Source: an uncultured Eubacterium sp. (GTDB taxonomy: Bacteria > Bacillota > Clostridia > Lachnospirales > Lachnospiraceae). Taken from it: a stretch of 54,229 bases of DNA. The translations under genes were made by a program, and so were the position numbers. The notes below the pieces were generated by a model. The model saw nothing but the letters and a program-made list of their open reading frames with translations. It did no database searches and was not told the origin of the DNA. Location: positions 1 to 54,229 of the forward strand of contig CANRTU010000031.1 in the NCBI GenBank assembly GCA_947642745.1, given 5' to 3'. Shown here piece by piece: positions 52,971 to 54,229 of this stretch; the first letter of the stretch is position 1; every line of letters begins with the position of its first letter.

Positions 52971-53010
52971 AACAGCATATAGACAGCCTGGCTGTTTATA
53001 TGCTGTTTTT
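52971..53010 (+). terminator. Strong terminator after the S1 protein gene
   Basis: A 17-bp stem, 52971-52987 with 52991-53007, one G-U, three-base loop, then T3. The following 219 bp to the next start contain no convincing gene or promoter. Confidence 0.88.
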
Positions 53011-53229
53011 ACTATACAGGAAAATGCGGGTACGGTATAGTCAAAAGTCCTCCGGGCAAAATGAGGGTACTGTTCCAGACATCTGGCGCAGATAGAATGT
53101 CCGGCAGGCCGCATCAGGATCCTGTGAGACACAGGACCGTAATGGCCCGGGAGAATAAACGCTACGGGGAAGCGTGCGCTTCGCATAAAAAATGGCTGCA
53201 TTTAACGCAGATATATGGAGGATTTTGTA

Positions 53230-54012
53230 ATGGAAAATTATGAAAAATTTAAAAAAGACGTGCTGTCGCTGACTAAAATTGATTTAAACTGTTATAAAGA
53301 GAAACAGATGAAACGGCGGATTGATACACTCATAAGTAAAACATCTGCAAAATCTTATGATGAATATGTAGTATTACTTAAAAAGGATAAAAATGTATTT
53401 GAGGCATTTGTTAATTTCCTCACCATTAACGTATCTGAATTTTACCGGAATCCGGATCAGTGGAAGCTGCTGGAAACAAAAGTATTTCCGGAGCTGATCA
53501 GCAAATTTGGCAGAAACCTGAAGATCTGGAGCGCAGCCTGCTCTACCGGTGACGAACCCTATTCACTGGTCATGGCGTTATCCAGACATGTGCCGTTAAG
53601 CCAGATCCGGATTCTGGCCACAGACATTGACAAACAGGTGCTGGAAAAAGCAAGGGTTGGCCTTTACAGCCAGAAAAGCATTGCCAGCGTGCCGGAGGAA
53701 TTTAAGAAAAAATATTTTACAAAAATCGGAACTTCGTACCAGATTTCAGATGAGATAAAGAAACGGGTAGAATTTAAAGAACATAACATGCTGCGGGATC
53801 CTTATCCGTCCCAGTGTGATATGATTGTATGCAGAAACGTGGTCATTTATTTTACCGATGACGCCAAGCAGGAGATTTACACAAAATTCAACCAGGCGCT
53901 GAAAGATAAGGGCGTGCTCTTTATCGGAAGCACAGAACAGATTATGAATTACCGGGAACTGAATTATGATAGAATGTCTTCATTTTTCTTTGTGAAGGGA
54001 TCGCTGAAATAA
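53230..54012 (+). CDS. Second CheR-type methyltransferase (orphan)
   Basis: 260 residues, related to the CheR at 26359. It has the N-terminal CheR helices and methyltransferase motifs NVSEFYRNPDQ, IWSAACSTGDEPYS (SAM site), ILATDID, CRNVVIYF and VLFIGSTEQI. ATG 53230 is preferred, with GGAGG nine to ten bases upstream; the 53215 ATG overlaps that site. It stands alone between two terminators with no receptor or CheB beside it. It probably methylates receptors elsewhere in the cell. Confidence 0.93.
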   Translation: MENYEKFKKDVLSLTKIDLNCYKEKQMKRRIDTLISKTSAKSYDEYVVLLKKDKNVFEAFVNFLTINVSEFYRNPDQWKLLETKVFPELISKFGRNLKIWSAACSTGDEPYSLVMALSRHVPLSQIRILATDIDKQVLEKARVGLYSQKSIASVPEEFKKKYFTKIGTSYQISDEIKKRVEFKEHNMLRDPYPSQCDMIVCRNVVIYFTDDAKQEIYTKFNQALKDKGVLFIGSTEQIMNYRELNYDRMSSFFFVKGSLK

Positions 54013-54021
54013 AAAGGAAAG

Positions 54022-54051
54022 AAAAAGAAGGGGATGCGTCCCCTTCTTTTT
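54022..54051. terminator. Bidirectional terminator between cheR and the Rpn-like gene
   Basis: AAAAAGAAGGGGA (54022-54034) pairs perfectly with TCCCCTTCTTTTT (54039-54051) around TGCG; A and T runs on both flanks serve both converging genes. Confidence 0.9.
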
Positions 54052-54059
54052 GCGGGAAA

Positions 54060-54229
54060 TTATAAATATGTGTCCGCATCTTTTTCTGAAAGGCTGTATT
54101 TATGCATAATAATTGTTTTTATCTCAGCGTCTTTGCGGCCGAGGTCCCGTAGTATATCCACAGCCCCTTTAATGCCTTTTTCCATACCTTTTTCCATACC
54201 TTTTTCCATACCTTTTTCCATACCTTTTT
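54060..54229 (-). CDS. C-terminal end of an Rpn/PD-(D/E)XK transposase-like protein, partial
   Basis: Only the last ~55 codons are in the window, read leftward with stop at 54062-54060. The visible part is four to five KGME units followed by GIKGAVDILRDLGRKDAEIK and KYSLSEKDADTYL at the end. This tail is characteristic of recombination-promoting nuclease (Rpn) family proteins, abundant in Lachnospiraceae. The nuclease domain lies beyond the right edge, so activity cannot be judged. Confidence 0.75.
   Translation of the reverse strand, partial: KGMEKGMEKGMEKGMEKGIKGAVDILRDLGRKDAEIKTIIMHKYSLSEKDADTYL
54175..54229. repeat. 12-bp tandem repeat encoding KGME
   Basis: About 4.5 near-perfect copies of CCTTTTTCCATA in direct tandem, running off the window. 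The unit length is a multiple of three, so copy changes keep the frame. Confidence 0.9.

Noticed and set aside
1..54229. CRISPR array, tRNA or rRNA genes
   Set aside because: No regularly spaced direct repeats with spacers, and no cloverleaf or rRNA-like stretch was seen; short RNAs could still be missed by eye.

Overview
The window is a contiguous stretch of a low-to-moderate GC Gram-positive chromosome, most likely a gut-type member of the Lachnospiraceae (Clostridia). Supporting signs are strong GGAGG ribosome sites, a type III glutamine synthetase, the rimP-nusA-rnpM-ylxQ-infB-rbfA-nrnA-truB-ribF gene order, a biotin-dependent sodium-pump decarboxylase operon, several SH3b/NlpC, YkuD and D,D-carboxypeptidase wall enzymes, and the tail of an Rpn/PD-(D/E)XK transposase-like protein with KGME repeats. 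Genus and species cannot be assigned from the sequence alone. No rRNA, tRNA, CRISPR array or complete insertion sequence was found.

Layout. 1-6720 is a nitrogen-assimilation block. A leftward pair encodes split glutamate synthase subunits (glutaminase and ferredoxin/FMN parts). A rightward pair encodes glutamine synthetase III and an ammonium transporter fused to a P-II domain. The divergent region between them carries two consensus promoters and three short stems with A1/G4 hexanucleotide loops, each overlapping an intrinsic terminator: the architecture of ANTAR-protein antitermination. 6938-16728 is the translation/RNA operon rimP to ribF, in which NusA has a very long acidic PYE-repeat tail and a 46-codon ORF precedes rnpM. 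16819-20828 holds an NlpC/P60 hydrolase with a long leader, then rpsO and pnp. 20964-22548 holds a leftward cytosolic subtilase and a 183-bp palindromic MITE-like repeat.

22549-33330 is a signalling island: an HD-GYP response regulator, a PAS-type histidine kinase, a second regulator with a degenerate HD-GYP domain, then cheR, cheB, cheY, cheA, cheW, a receptor without an external sensor domain, and a free HPt protein. No flagellar gene lies in the window, so an alternative, non-motility output for this chemosensory system is plausible. 33443-40570 mixes cardiolipin synthase, two D,D-carboxypeptidases, a membrane-linked phosphoesterase and the condensin partners scpA/scpB. 40606-46055 is a five-gene carboxyltransferase/Na+-pump operon. 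46186-52919 has an L,D-transpeptidase, an RpiR regulator, a flavoprotein, cmk, ispH and an S1-domain protein. 53230-54229 ends with an orphan cheR and the partial Rpn-family gene.

Working together: the first block captures ammonium and cycles it through glutamine and glutamate under probable common RNA-level control. The middle operon couples transcription elongation, ribosome maturation and RNA turnover. The signalling island probably integrates receptor methylation, phosphorelay and cyclic-di-GMP hydrolysis. All starts, motifs and promoters were read by eye; family assignments come from recognised motifs and not from database searches.
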